Assembly (NCBI RefSeq): GCF_005876955.1
Contig: NZ_SSCL01000004.1
Location: forward strand, 62,001-126,000
Reading direction: 5' to 3'
DNA: 64,000 nt
From: Sinomonas gamaensis
GTDB taxonomy: Bacteria > Actinomycetota > Actinomycetes > Actinomycetales > Micrococcaceae
Position numbers and translations under genes: made by a program. Shown piece by piece: positions 34,107 through 42,960 of the stretch (the first letter of the stretch is position 1; every line of letters begins with the position of its first letter). A model generated the notes under the pieces. The model made no database searches, was not told where the DNA came from, and worked only from the letters and a program-made list of their open reading frames with translations.

Positions 34107-34406
34107 ATGCGCATCAAAATCATCGCCGCGACGTTCTGTATCGGGGCTTCAGCGGCGCTATCGGCAGCACCAGCTATGGCCGCAGGCCAGGTGGAGCGCG
34201 GGCCAGCAAACGCGAACTCCATCTGCTCGTATTCCGGTCAGAACGACACTCCGGACGCAGCCTTCCCTGAAGGCGGGCGAGTTCAGTCGTTCGGGCAGCT
34301 CGTGAGAGTCGGCCTCAAGGACACGCTCACTCAAGCGGGGGAGACGCCCGGGCAGTTGTGCAACGGCCACAATCTCCCGTGGCAGGATGTGACCGGAAGC
34401 CATTAG
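34107..34406 (+). CDS. Small secreted protein
   Basis: 99 residues. A clear signal peptide (MRIKIIAATFCIGASAALSA, cleavage likely after AMA) precedes a roughly 75-residue mature protein with two Cys (SICSYSG and QLCNGHN), which may form a disulfide. TGAGGT lies 7 nt upstream of the ATG. No family recognised. Confidence 0.8.
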   Translation: MRIKIIAATFCIGASAALSAAPAMAAGQVERGPANANSICSYSGQNDTPDAAFPEGGRVQSFGQLVRVGLKDTLTQAGETPGQLCNGHNLPWQDVTGSH

Positions 34407-34605
34407 CGGCTGACTGATGTTCGCGGTGGGGCCCGCGCACAGGCCCCTCCGCGAATATCCACCAGAGCCGACTCTCGCAGCGTTCACAGCCTCATCGGCA
34501 AGTCGGACGTGATGTCCGTCATTGCGGGCCACTTCCCCGGCATACTGGTGGCCTGCGAGCACGGTCCAGCACACGGCCGCTTTCACATCAAGAGGGGGTT
34601 TGCAG

Positions 34606-34917
34606 GTGGTCGTGGAACGCGGGGAGCGCGACGGTTTCAGCGTGTTTGAGGTTGACGGCAGGCTGAATCTGACGAGCACTGATGAATTTCGAGAGGTCAT
34701 CGCCAGGGCTCTTGGCGAGGGGCGCAGCCGGTTCCTCATCGACCTCCAGCAGGCCGAGTCCGTGGACTCCACGGGACTCGGTGCCCTCGTCTGGGCTGCA
34801 ACGAACGCCCGCCGTCACGGGGGCGAACTCCTCATCGCAAATCCCAACGAGAGCGTGCTGTTGCTGCTGGAGCTCACGAGCACCACGAAGCTGCTTCCGC
34901 TGCACCGGCCGGCCTAG
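34606..34917 (+). CDS. STAS-domain anti-sigma factor antagonist
   Basis: 103 residues from a GTG at 34606 (AGGGGG upstream); longer in-frame starts add a segment with no STAS resemblance. The core is a SpoIIAA-like STAS domain: GFSVFEVDGRLNLTS, then AESVDSTGLGALVWA with the serine that is phosphorylated in this family. Predicted part of a partner-switching stress or sigma-factor pathway; no RsbW-like kinase is nearby. Confidence 0.88.
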   Translation: MVVERGERDGFSVFEVDGRLNLTSTDEFREVIARALGEGRSRFLIDLQQAESVDSTGLGALVWAATNARRHGGELLIANPNESVLLLLELTSTTKLLPLHRPA

Positions 34918-35053
34918 GCGCGGAGCCTTGAATTAAGAACCCGTAAGTCCATGAGGTGTCGTACGCCACCCTTGCTCTTAGGATGGTCAATGGATGGCGT
35001 GGGAAAGCGGCCGAGTCGCGGCTGCGGCGTCATCGGGGAAGGCAGCAGCACTA

Positions 35054-35257
35054 ATGGCTACTGGCACTGTCAAGTGGTTCAACAGCGAGAAGGGCTACGG
35101 TTTCATCGCACCGGACGACGGATCGGCGGACGTGTTCGCCCACTACTCCGAGATCGACGGTCGTGGATACCGGTCCCTGGAAGAGGGCCAGAAGGTCGAG
35201 TACGAAGTCGGGCAGGGACAGAAGGGCCCGCAGGCGCAGAAGATTCGTCCCGTCTGA
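35054..35257 (+). CDS. Cold-shock protein (CspA family)
   Basis: 67 residues from the ATG at 35054. Complete cold-shock domain with RNP1 KGYGFI and RNP2 DVFAHYS, normal family length. It binds single-stranded RNA/DNA as an RNA chaperone. A 136-nt gap upstream is long enough for a structured 5' leader, common for csp genes, but I cannot define one. Confidence 0.95.
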   Translation: MATGTVKWFNSEKGYGFIAPDDGSADVFAHYSEIDGRGYRSLEEGQKVEYEVGQGQKGPQAQKIRPV

Positions 35258-35269
35258 TCCAATGAGCTG

Positions 35270-35316
35270 CCGAAGGTCTCTCTGGCTGACCGCGTACAGC
35301 CAGAGAGGTCCTTCGG
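35270..35316 (+). terminator. Hairpin terminator after the cold-shock gene
   Basis: About 19 bp of near-perfect stem: CCGAAGGTCTCTCTGGCTG pairs with CAGCCAGAGAGGTCCTTCGG around an 8-nt loop, 12 nt after the stop codon. Confidence 0.75.
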
Positions 35317-35377
35317 GCATAGATGGCTAAGGCTTAGCCAAGTGCACCGACTCAGCACCGTTCAGGCAGGAGCACTT

Positions 35378-35545
35378 GTGAGCCGTCGAAAGCAATTCCT
35401 GGTCGTTGCCATGATTGTGGTCGGCTGCGCCTTGGCGGCGGTAGGCAGGCTCATCTTCCCGCAGCTCCCCATTGCCTTGCTCGGCGCCGTGATCGGCGTC
35501 GGCGTTGTGGCCGTCGTCCGGCTTATCCTCGGCAAGCTGAAGTAG
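35378..35545 (+). CDS. Small membrane protein, two helices
   Basis: 55 residues from a GTG at 35378 preceded by CAGGAG with 5-nt spacing. Two hydrophobic helices (FLVVAMIVVGCALAAVG and LLGAVIGVGVVAVVRLIL) with basic ends. No family recognised; typical of short actinobacterial membrane proteins. Confidence 0.7.
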   Translation: MSRRKQFLVVAMIVVGCALAAVGRLIFPQLPIALLGAVIGVGVVAVVRLILGKLK

Positions 35546-35599
35546 ACGGCTCTCTCTGCACCTATGTTGCGTTTGCCCTGTCAGGTTTACAGTGTGCGC

Positions 35600-35809
35600 A
35601 TGACTGAGCAGCGAGACACCCCCAGCGAGCCCGCTGACGACGACGCCGAGACCCGCCCCGAGCCCAAAGACACCGGTCCAGGCGATTCTGGCGACGAGGC
35701 CAACGACCTCCGCTTCTCCGAAGAGGAGCAGCTCATCCACGAGCAGATCCGCCGACATCGCGAGGAACGCGAGCGGCGTGAGCGGATGGAGCGGGAGAAG
35801 AAGGGGTAG
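35600..35809 (+). CDS. Small charged protein with a RFSEEEQLI motif (paralogue)
   Basis: 69 residues. An acidic Pro/Asp/Glu-rich N-terminal half is followed by EANDLRFSEEEQLIHEQIRR and an Arg/Glu-rich helix (probably a single long helix). The motif matches ANDIRFSEEEQLIREQI in the protein at 28552-28851, with a different C-terminus. Function unknown. Confidence 0.75.
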   Translation: MTEQRDTPSEPADDDAETRPEPKDTGPGDSGDEANDLRFSEEEQLIHEQIRRHREERERRERMEREKKG

Positions 35810-35935
35810 GGAGCTTCCTCAGACACGCCCGAGATGAGTCACCAATTCGTCGTCCGCACCCTATTCTTGTCACAAACGTGAATTTGAGCTGGGACGATTG
35901 TCTCCGGCTGAACGGCAAGGCGAGGGAATCAGTCC

Positions 35936-36724
35936 ATGGCGGATGGCGCGGTCAACATCCGTGGGCAACAGCCCCGAGAAAGGGTGCCCTGGTCAGACAC
36001 CGAACTGAACGCCATCGTTGATGTCTACCTGCGAATGCTCGAACTTGAGAAGGCTTCCCAGCCTTATGTTAAGGCTGAGTACAACAGAGAAGTGCAATCG
36101 CGCACTGGACGAGCGCGTGGCTCTGTTGAGTACAAATTCCAAAACATAAGCCATGTCTTGAACGAGGCGAAGCAGCCATACATTGAAGGCTACAAACCCG
36201 CTGCGAACGTTCAAGCCGCGTTGCGGCCTGTCGTCCTGAACCGCATTTATGGAATCTCCAGTGAGCAAGCGGGCCAGCCGATCGGTACACCCTCTAGTGG
36301 AGACCCGTTGCGGGACTACCGACGCAGATATGCTGGCGTTTGCCTGGATCCCGTGCTGCGCAAAGCCGTTGAGAAGGCGGCTGTTGAGCAGGCCACGGAG
36401 TATTACGAGGATCAGGGATACAAAGTGGAGGATGTCGGGCTGACCCACAGCTTCGATCTTCGCGCAATTCGAGACGGTGTCGAGCGGCACATTGAGGTCA
36501 AAGGGTCTCAGGTCTACATCGAGAAGATCCAGCTCACGCGCAACGAAGTCTTGCACGCCCGAGACTTTGAAAACACGGACCTTGTTATCGTGAGAAATGT
36601 TCCTTGGGAGCGGCAACCAAATGGGGCGATTTCGACACACCCCGGTGTCATGGAAGTGCTCATGAACTGGCGTCCTGCCGAGGCGAAGCTGCGTGCGACA
36701 ACCTTTGAGTATCTCCTCGACTGA
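35936..36724 (+). CDS. DUF3883-domain protein with PD-(D/E)xK-like core, possible restriction/defence nuclease
   Basis: 262 residues. The N-terminal part has W19SDTELNAIVDVYLRML and GSVEYKFQNISHVL...IEGYKP, a module often found at the N-terminus of modification-dependent restriction proteins. The C-terminal part (about 145-262) is DUF3883-like: YYEDQGYKVEDVG, then D174 in SFDLRA and E187-V-K189 in HIEVKGSQ, the arrangement of a PD-(D/E)xK nuclease. The gene is visibly richer in A/T and in A/T-ending codons than its surroundings, suggesting transfer. No methylase is adjacent. Catalysis is inferred. Confidence 0.8.
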   Translation: MADGAVNIRGQQPRERVPWSDTELNAIVDVYLRMLELEKASQPYVKAEYNREVQSRTGRARGSVEYKFQNISHVLNEAKQPYIEGYKPAANVQAALRPVVLNRIYGISSEQAGQPIGTPSSGDPLRDYRRRYAGVCLDPVLRKAVEKAAVEQATEYYEDQGYKVEDVGLTHSFDLRAIRDGVERHIEVKGSQVYIEKIQLTRNEVLHARDFENTDLVIVRNVPWERQPNGAISTHPGVMEVLMNWRPAEAKLRATTFEYLLD

Positions 36725-37064
36725 CAGCATGAGGGGCTGGCCGATTAGCCACATACTCCTCGACAACACCTTCAAGCTCGTATTCCGCAGCCACTGCCTT
36801 CACGAAGGTCATAGGACCGAACAGGTCGAGGTAAGTCTGGATCCTCAGCCCGAGCAGGTGTTCCAGCGGCGCAGGGGATTCTGATTGAGTGCTGATGAGG
36901 CACTCCAACGCGTCTGATGCATGGTTCTTGAGGGCCTCTGGTCCCTTGGCCCGGCAGAGGCGGTGGATGGTCTCGGTGAGTTCGCGGTGCATGAATAAGA
37001 AAGCAGTTACTAGTTCGCTGTTCCCCGCGTATCGCATACCGCTGACCTGCTCTTCGGCCACCAT
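36660..37064 (-). CDS. Hypothetical protein overlapping the DUF3883 gene tail to tail
   Basis: 134 residues from the ATG at 37064 (GGAGG upstream). Helical and acidic, with a sensible codon pattern, e.g. ELVTAFLFMHRELTETIHRL and HLLGLRIQTYLDLFGPM. Its last 65 nt overlap the 3' end of the DUF3883 gene on the other strand. No family recognised. Its position raises the possibility that it belongs to the same acquired unit. Confidence 0.65.
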   Translation of the reverse strand: MVAEEQVSGMRYAGNSELVTAFLFMHRELTETIHRLCRAKGPEALKNHASDALECLISTQSESPAPLEHLLGLRIQTYLDLFGPMTFVKAVAAEYELEGVVEEYVANRPAPHAVSRGDTQRLSHAASPRQDASS

Positions 37065-37124
37065 TGCCCCCTCCACTCCGGCCTATGGGTGGAGGCTATA
37101 GAACAGCTCAGACAAGATAGACCT

Positions 37125-37958
37125 GTGACGGATTCCGAGACCGAGACCCCCCTCCCCGGCGGCGATGTCACCGAGGGCGTCGTGCGGGTCGGCGACACCG
37201 TCCGGCGCCCTCTCGGCCCGCACTCACCGCTGGTCCACGCCATCCTGCAGCACCTAGAAGCACAGCACTTCGACGGCGCCCCACGGTTCTTGGGGATCGA
37301 TGAGCGGGGCCGCGAGATCCTGACTTTCATCGACGGGGAGGTAGCGAACCGCCCGCACCCTGCCTGGCTGGCCGACGAGACCCGCCTCGTCTCCCTGGCT
37401 CGCCTCGTCCGACGCCTCGATGACGCGATGGCCGGCTTTGCGCCGTCGTCGTCCATGCTTGAAGCGGTGGCGGCGCCCGAGATCCCGGGAATGCCCCCCG
37501 AACCCCGGGCCCAGCCGCAATTTATCGGGCATCTGGACATCACACCTGAGAACGTCGTCTTCCGGGATGGGGTGGCTGTGGCGCTCATCGACTTCGACCT
37601 CGCCAAACCGGCCACACGGGTCGACGAAGTCTTCAACCTCTGCCTCTGGTGGGCCCCGCTCGCGCCCGAGGAAGACAGAACGGATCCTCTCCGGGGAGTC
37701 GACGCCGTCGCCCGCACGCGCCTCATCGCGGACGCCTATGGCCTCGCCGCCGTCGACCGCCAACGCCTCGTGCCCACGGCCATCCGCAGAACCGAGCGGA
37801 GTTGGCACCTCATGAAATACCGAGCAGAGCACGACGGCGGAGGCTGGCTCCGCATGTGGCAGGACGGAGTGGGGGAGCGGATCGAGCGCCGGCTTGCGTG
37901 GCTGGAGGCTCACGGTGAGCGGCTCAGCGCGGCGCTCGAGGCTCAGTCGGCGTTTTAG
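37125..37958 (+). CDS. Aminoglycoside phosphotransferase-like (APH) kinase family protein
   Basis: 277 residues from a GTG at 37125; an earlier GTG at 37089 would add twelve residues. Kinase-like motifs are GHLDITPENVVF (His-x-Asp-x-x-x-x-Asn, catalytic loop) and ALIDFDLAKPA (metal-binding DFD). The N-lobe is short. The family phosphorylates small hydroxylated molecules; antibiotic resistance should not be inferred. Confidence 0.85.
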   Translation: MTDSETETPLPGGDVTEGVVRVGDTVRRPLGPHSPLVHAILQHLEAQHFDGAPRFLGIDERGREILTFIDGEVANRPHPAWLADETRLVSLARLVRRLDDAMAGFAPSSSMLEAVAAPEIPGMPPEPRAQPQFIGHLDITPENVVFRDGVAVALIDFDLAKPATRVDEVFNLCLWWAPLAPEEDRTDPLRGVDAVARTRLIADAYGLAAVDRQRLVPTAIRRTERSWHLMKYRAEHDGGGWLRMWQDGVGERIERRLAWLEAHGERLSAALEAQSAF

Positions 37959-38117
37959 GTATTGGCCAAGAATTCCTCAGGTAGTTCACCGGATCCGTCC
38001 GCGGGAATTCGAGTATTGGCTACGCGGGACAGCCTTCTGCCTCTCATGCGACTGTTGATACTGCAGGAGATTCGTTCTGGGCGATGACGGAGTGCAGTAG
38101 TTTGCGGGGAGGACTCG

Positions 38118-38609
38118 ATGTCGCTTTTCACCACCTTGATCACCAGCAAGATCGCGGCCAGCGCTCTCGCCGCTGGAGCCTTAGCGCTCGGCGGCACGGC
38201 GGCGGCCGCGTATTCCGGCTCGTTCCCTGGATCGCTGCAGCAGGGAGCGCATTCCGCGGCTGGCACCCCCGCGCCCTCTGCACCGAGTACCGCGGCACCG
38301 AGCCCGAAGCCGAAACCGAGCCGGACCGCGGGCGCCAGCGGTCCGGATGCCACAGGGCCGGCGGCGTTCGGTCTGTGCACGGCCTATTCCCACGGTGGCC
38401 TGCACCCGTCGTCGACCGCCTACGCCTCCCTCGAATCCGCCGCAAAGAGCGCTGCGAATATCGCCGACTACTGCGCCAAGATCACCGCGGCGCACGAGTC
38501 CGCGAAACCGAAGTCAGACGACAGCGAGAAGCCAGACGACGAAGCCAGCGAGTCCGGCTCGCACGGCAAGGGCAAGGGAACTGCTCCCGAAAGCCCCGGC
38601 CACTCCTGA
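38118..38609 (+). CDS. Secreted/anchored protein of unknown function
   Basis: 163 residues. A signal-like N-terminus (ASALAAGALALGGTAAAA) is followed by a Pro/Ala/Ser-rich linker, a compact segment with two Cys (FGLCTAYSHGG and NIADYCAKI), and a Ser/Lys/Glu/Gly-rich tail. The paired-Cys segment resembles small exported domains in actinobacterial proteins; I assign no role. Confidence 0.75.
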   Translation: MSLFTTLITSKIAASALAAGALALGGTAAAAYSGSFPGSLQQGAHSAAGTPAPSAPSTAAPSPKPKPSRTAGASGPDATGPAAFGLCTAYSHGGLHPSSTAYASLESAAKSAANIADYCAKITAAHESAKPKSDDSEKPDDEASESGSHGKGKGTAPESPGHS

Positions 38610-38677
38610 ACAAGACACCCTGCGGACGTGACGGCGCAACGTAGGCTGGACGCGATCGGCCCTCGAGAGGAGTAGTC

Positions 38678-39061
38678 ATGTCCGCGTCCGCGCACCTCGG
38701 AGATTCGCCCCTGCTCCGCACGTACTATACGATCCTCACCGGCGGGATTGAGGAGTATGGCGAGGGGCAGGAACTGATGCCCCTGCTCGCCGACGACTTC
38801 GTCTTCGACGGCCCCATCGCAGGCGTGGTTGCGGGAGCGGGGCGCTTCACCCAAGGCGTGCGCGGCTTCATCGAGGCGGTGCGGGAGATTTCCTTCCTCC
38901 AGGCCGTGGTCGCCGACGACAGCGCCGCTGTCCTCTACGACGCCGTCCTCCCCAAGGGAACGGTGCGCTTCGCGGAATTCTTCGAGTTCAGCGGGGGCAC
39001 CATTAAGACCGTCCACATTCACTACAACGCGGCCGAATACGTAGCTGCGGGCGGGCACTGA
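38678..39061 (+). CDS. SnoaL/NTF2-like protein
   Basis: 127 residues with the cone-fold pattern LLRTYYTILTGGIEEYGEGQELMPLLADDFVFDGP and ending TVHIHYNAAEYVAAGGH. Family members isomerise, hydrate or simply bind small ligands. Monocistronic by spacing. Confidence 0.8.
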   Translation: MSASAHLGDSPLLRTYYTILTGGIEEYGEGQELMPLLADDFVFDGPIAGVVAGAGRFTQGVRGFIEAVREISFLQAVVADDSAAVLYDAVLPKGTVRFAEFFEFSGGTIKTVHIHYNAAEYVAAGGH

Positions 39062-39368
39062 AGCTCCGCGCCGGGCGAAAGAGCCGCTACCACTTGTGAT
39101 TCCCCATTGACAGGGATCGATCCCGTTCGGACGATGGGTCTTGGATCCAATATTCGGGTTCTAGAAGGACGACGACGCGGAGACGGCTGATGACCAACTC
39201 CAAACGTCCCCCGCCTCGGCGATAAACGACCGCCGATGTGCGAAGGCTCCCTGCCCCCGAACTCCCTGCCCGCCCATCGGCGCCGCGGCCCTGACAACCA
39301 TCCACCCCGGTCAGTCAGAAAAATCCGCACCCGGCCCACACGGCCCAAACCATCAGTCCGATGGAGGA
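39062..39368. other. 307-nt intergenic region with a 12-bp palindrome
   Basis: No gene supported. It contains the perfect palindrome GGGATCGATCCC at 39113-39124, preceded by TTGACA (39108-39113), a good -35 hexamer, so a regulated promoter for the MFS/enoyl-CoA hydratase pair may start here. The rest is unremarkable and G/C-rich. Confidence 0.45.
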
Positions 39369-40709
39369 ATGATGAGTGTTCAACAAGTAACCAGGGAACA
39401 GGCCGTTCGACGCGCGGTCTACGCGAGCGTCGTCGGCACCACGATCGAGTGGTACGACTTCTTCCTGTACGGGACGGCGGCAGCTCTGGTCTTTCCCCAG
39501 CTGTTCTTCCCGGGCGGAGAGAATTCGCTGAATGGTGTCATCGCGGCCTTCGGAACGCAATTCGTCGGCTTTGTGGCCCGCCCCGTCGGCGCAGCGATCT
39601 TTGGCCATTACGGAGACCGAATCGGCCGGAAGACGACCCTCATGGCCACGCTATTCCTCATGGCCTTCGGCACCGTGCTGATCGGCCTGCTTCCGACGTA
39701 TCAGAACATCGGAGTGTGGGCGCCGATCCTGCTCGTGATCCTGCGGATCATCCAGGGCATCGGCGTGGGCGGCGAGTGGGGCGGCTCCGTGCTCATCGCG
39801 ATGGAGTGGGGGAAGCAGCACCGCCGTGGACTCTCGGCGAGCTGGCCGCAGATGGGCGTACCCCTCGGCCTCATCCTTTCGACCGGCCTCGTCCGGCTGA
39901 CCACAGGAGCTACTGGATCCGACTTCGTCACTTACGGCTGGCGCATCCCATTCCTCCTCAGCATCATCCTCGTCGGCGTCGGCCTGTTCGTCCGGCTGCG
40001 CGTCATCGAGAGCCCGGAGTTCGAAGCGGTGCGCAAGGCTGAGAAGGTTGTACGGGTTCCGCTGGTGGAGGCGGTCCGCCGGCAGCCCAAGGAAATCCTC
40101 CTCTCCGCGTTGGTCCGCATGTCCGAGCAGGCGCCGTTCTACATCTTCATCACGTTCGTCATCACCTATGCGACGAAGCAGCTCAAGTTCAACAGCGACG
40201 CCATCCTCGTCGACACCCTCATGGCGGCCGCCCTCGGCCTCATTAGCATTCCGGTCTTCGGGATGCTCTCGGACCGGTTCGGACGCCGGCTCATCTACGG
40301 AATCGGCGTCGTCCTCACGGCACTGTACGCCTTCCCGTACTTCGGCCTCATGAACACGGGCAACGCGCTGCTGATCGCCATTGCGGTCGTGGTGAGCCTC
40401 ATCTTCCACGACATCCAGTACGGCCCCCAGGCGGCGCTCATCGCCGAAAGCTTTGAGCCCGACATCCGCTACACAGGCGCCGGGATGGGGTATCAGCTGG
40501 CGAGCATCATCGCAGGCGGCCCAGCGCCGCTCATCGCAGCGTGGCTGCTCCAGAACACAGGAAGCTCGACGGCGATCTCCGTCTACCTGATCTTCTGCGC
40601 CGTTGTCAGCATGTTCTCGCTCATCCTGCTTCGCCCTAGGGCCACATCGGCTGCTGCGCCGACGGAGCCGCATCAGCGCAGGAGCCGCCGAGCGATGCGG
40701 CATGCCTGA
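39369..40709 (+). CDS. MFS transporter, metabolite:H+ symporter (MHS) family
   Basis: 446 residues; GGAGGA precedes twin ATGs at 39369 and 39372. Twelve spans. The helix-1 motif TTIEWYDFFLYGTAAALVF and loop GHYGDRIGRKTTL are diagnostic of MHS carriers (ProP, KgtP, shikimate-type). Likely imports an organic acid or compatible solute. The next gene overlaps by 8 nt. Confidence 0.92.
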   Translation: MMSVQQVTREQAVRRAVYASVVGTTIEWYDFFLYGTAAALVFPQLFFPGGENSLNGVIAAFGTQFVGFVARPVGAAIFGHYGDRIGRKTTLMATLFLMAFGTVLIGLLPTYQNIGVWAPILLVILRIIQGIGVGGEWGGSVLIAMEWGKQHRRGLSASWPQMGVPLGLILSTGLVRLTTGATGSDFVTYGWRIPFLLSIILVGVGLFVRLRVIESPEFEAVRKAEKVVRVPLVEAVRRQPKEILLSALVRMSEQAPFYIFITFVITYATKQLKFNSDAILVDTLMAAALGLISIPVFGMLSDRFGRRLIYGIGVVLTALYAFPYFGLMNTGNALLIAIAVVVSLIFHDIQYGPQAALIAESFEPDIRYTGAGMGYQLASIIAGGPAPLIAAWLLQNTGSSTAISVYLIFCAVVSMFSLILLRPRATSAAAPTEPHQRRSRRAMRHA

Positions 40710-41475
40710 GGGCGTCTCGGCAGAGGTTCGAGAGCACGTAGCCACCATTGAGTTCGGAGGAGGGGAACGACACAACGCCCTCGGCACTCAGGATTGGGAG
40801 GAGCTCGGCCGCGCCGCACGGAAGCTGGCGAACGCAAACTCGGTGCGGGCCGTCGTCGTCCGTGGTCGGGGTGGCGTGTTCTGCGCGGGCTCGGACCTGC
40901 GCGAATGGGAGCACGCCAGCGCCGACCAGATGACCCAAAGCCTCGGGGTGATGGAGCAGGCGCTCCAGGCCATCGAGGACCTGCCGATGCCTACGGTCGC
41001 GGTGCTGGAGGGGATCGCCGCAGGGGGCGGATGCCAGCTCGCCCTCGCATGCGACCTCCAGCTCGCGGCCGCCTCGGCGAGGATCGGGATGCCGGTCTCA
41101 CGCCTCGGGATCCTGGTGCCGCCGTCGTTCGCGATGCGGCTCTCAGTCCGCATCGGGCCCGGTCGCACGAAGGACCTGCTCTACAGCGGCCGCCTCCTGC
41201 CCGCGGAGGAGGCGCACGACGTCGGCCTCATCACCAGGGCGGTCCCGGATGGCGAGCTCGATGCGGCCCTCGCCCAGCTGCTCGACATGTGGGCGGACCT
41301 CGACCAGCCCTCGCTGCGGGCCGCGAAGGCCGCGGTCGACCACGGGCTCCGGCCACTCGTCGAGAGGGTGCGCGGAGAGCCTCTGGGGCCCGCCGTCGAT
41401 CCCCAGCAGTTCCCGCAGCGCATCGCGGCGTTCCTCCACCGCGATAGGGGCGACGGGAGGCAAGCCGAAGCGTGA
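40702..41475 (+). CDS. Enoyl-CoA hydratase/isomerase family protein
   Basis: 257 residues from the ATG at 40702, overlapping the transporter stop. Crotonase-fold elements: FCAGSDLREW (oxyanion loop 1) and LEGIAAGGGCQLALACDLQLA (oxyanion loop 2). The catalytic Glu positions cannot be fixed by eye. Coupling to an MHS carrier suggests breakdown of an imported carboxylic acid via a CoA ester. Confidence 0.9.
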   Translation: MPEGVSAEVREHVATIEFGGGERHNALGTQDWEELGRAARKLANANSVRAVVVRGRGGVFCAGSDLREWEHASADQMTQSLGVMEQALQAIEDLPMPTVAVLEGIAAGGGCQLALACDLQLAAASARIGMPVSRLGILVPPSFAMRLSVRIGPGRTKDLLYSGRLLPAEEAHDVGLITRAVPDGELDAALAQLLDMWADLDQPSLRAAKAAVDHGLRPLVERVRGEPLGPAVDPQQFPQRIAAFLHRDRGDGRQAEA

Positions 41476-41542
41476 GCTCTGGGCGTCCCGCGGGGACCTT
41501 GGGGCCCAGATCTCACGCTTCGTCAGGCGGCAAGAGGGGGTA

Positions 41543-42904
41543 TCAGGCCTCGGCGGAGGCAGGTACGACGGCGGCCGCGCGCCGAGCGTCAGCATCCTCC
41601 GGATCCGTGAGGTCGCGGTTGAGGGTCTCGGGGGTGAGCCGCGTGGCGATGAAGCTCACGAGCATGGTGACCCCCATGTAGATGGCGATCGGCACCCACG
41701 AGTTGCCGAACGCCGCGAGCAGTCCGGCGCACACCATGGGGGCGATGCCGCCGCCGATGATCGCGGAGAACTCGCGTCCAAGGGTCACCCCGGCGTACCG
41801 GTAGCGGCTGCCGAACACCTCGGGGAAGTAGCTCATGTGCACGCCCACCACGCCCTGGCACGCGAGGATGAAGCCGATCACGATCACGAGCATGATCGCC
41901 ACCGGATCGCCCGTCGTCAGCATGAGGAATGCGGGAGCGGGGAACAGCACCAGAACACCGGTGATGAGCGAGACGACCTTGCGTCGACCGATCCGATCAG
42001 AGAGGAACCCGAAGCCGAAGGCCGCGAAACCGCCGCACAGGGACCCGATGAGAAGGACGATCGGGATGTACTTCGGGTCGGTCTTGACGACCGTGATGAG
42101 ATACGAGGCCATGAACACCTGAATGGTGTACGACTGCGTGCTCACACCGAGGTTCATGAAGATGACACGGAGCACGTTGGCCTTTCCGTGCTTCATGACT
42201 TCCTTGAGCGGCGCCGGCGGCTCCGCGCGCTCCTGCTTGATCTCCTCGAAGACGGGGGACTCATCGAGCTTGCGCCGCATGATCATGGCCGCGACCGTCA
42301 CGACGATGCTGGAGAGGAACACCAGCCGCCAGCCCCAGTTCATCATGTCGTGTGGAGCGAGCGCCTGAACCGCGATCCAGACGAGCGCGCCGAGCGCCGT
42401 GCCCGCGGCGGCGCCGACCATGATGAGGGACGCGAGCCGACCGCGGGTTCCGGGAGCCGCCGATTCGGTGAGAAGCGTGGCACCTCCGGACTGCTCCGCG
42501 CCTGCGCCAAAGCCCTGCGCGGATCGGCAGACGATCAGCAGCAGCGGTGCGAGCAGACCCACCTGATCGAACGTCGGTAGGATCCCGATCGCGAGCGTCG
42601 ATCCGCCCATGAGGAACAGCGTGGTCACGAGCACCCACTTGCGTCCGAGCCGATCGCCGAAGTGCGAGAAGAACACGCCGCCAATCGGCCGGAACAGGAA
42701 CCCGACCGCAAACGTGCTGAAGCTCGCGAGCAGGCCTGCGGCCGGTGAGACGTTCGGGAAGAACAGTTTGCTGAAGACCAGTGCCGACGCCGTGCCGTAG
42801 ATGACGAAGTCGTACAGCTCGAGCGTCGTTCCGATCAGGCCGGCAAACGCGGCCTTCCTGACCTTCGACTGGTCCACGACGCTTCCAGAGGTGGGTACGT
42901 TCAT
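41543..42904 (-). CDS. MFS transporter (MHS family), last gene of the hexuronate/mannonate operon
   Basis: 453 residues from the ATG at 42904, chosen because AAGGAG lies 7 nt upstream; the ATG at 42910 is nearly on top of that site. Twelve spans; TTLELYDFVIYGTASALVF and SHFGDRLGRKWVL place it in the MHS family. It follows the mannitol-dehydrogenase-type gene by 56 nt on the same strand and probably imports a hexuronate or aldonate. Confidence 0.9.
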   Translation of the reverse strand: MNVPTSGSVVDQSKVRKAAFAGLIGTTLELYDFVIYGTASALVFSKLFFPNVSPAAGLLASFSTFAVGFLFRPIGGVFFSHFGDRLGRKWVLVTTLFLMGGSTLAIGILPTFDQVGLLAPLLLIVCRSAQGFGAGAEQSGGATLLTESAAPGTRGRLASLIMVGAAAGTALGALVWIAVQALAPHDMMNWGWRLVFLSSIVVTVAAMIMRRKLDESPVFEEIKQERAEPPAPLKEVMKHGKANVLRVIFMNLGVSTQSYTIQVFMASYLITVVKTDPKYIPIVLLIGSLCGGFAAFGFGFLSDRIGRRKVVSLITGVLVLFPAPAFLMLTTGDPVAIMLVIVIGFILACQGVVGVHMSYFPEVFGSRYRYAGVTLGREFSAIIGGGIAPMVCAGLLAAFGNSWVPIAIYMGVTMLVSFIATRLTPETLNRDLTDPEDADARRAAAVVPASAEA

Positions 42905-42960
42905 GTCCATACTCCTTTGAATGGGCACAGCTCGGTTGGGTTGGTGGATCGGACAGCGGG

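Noticed and set aside
37125-37958. Calling the APH-like protein an aminoglycoside-resistance enzyme
   Set aside because: The motifs define a broad kinase superfamily; nothing in sequence or context points to antibiotic modification.
39022-39348. 108-codon leftward frame in the gap before the MHS/enoyl-CoA hydratase pair
   Set aside because: No ribosome site, Arg/Gly-rich composition and overlap with the SnoaL-like gene; treated as non-coding.
41249-42580. 443-codon rightward frame opposite the MHS transporter
   Set aside because: Charged low-complexity translation lying antisense to a clear twelve-span carrier.
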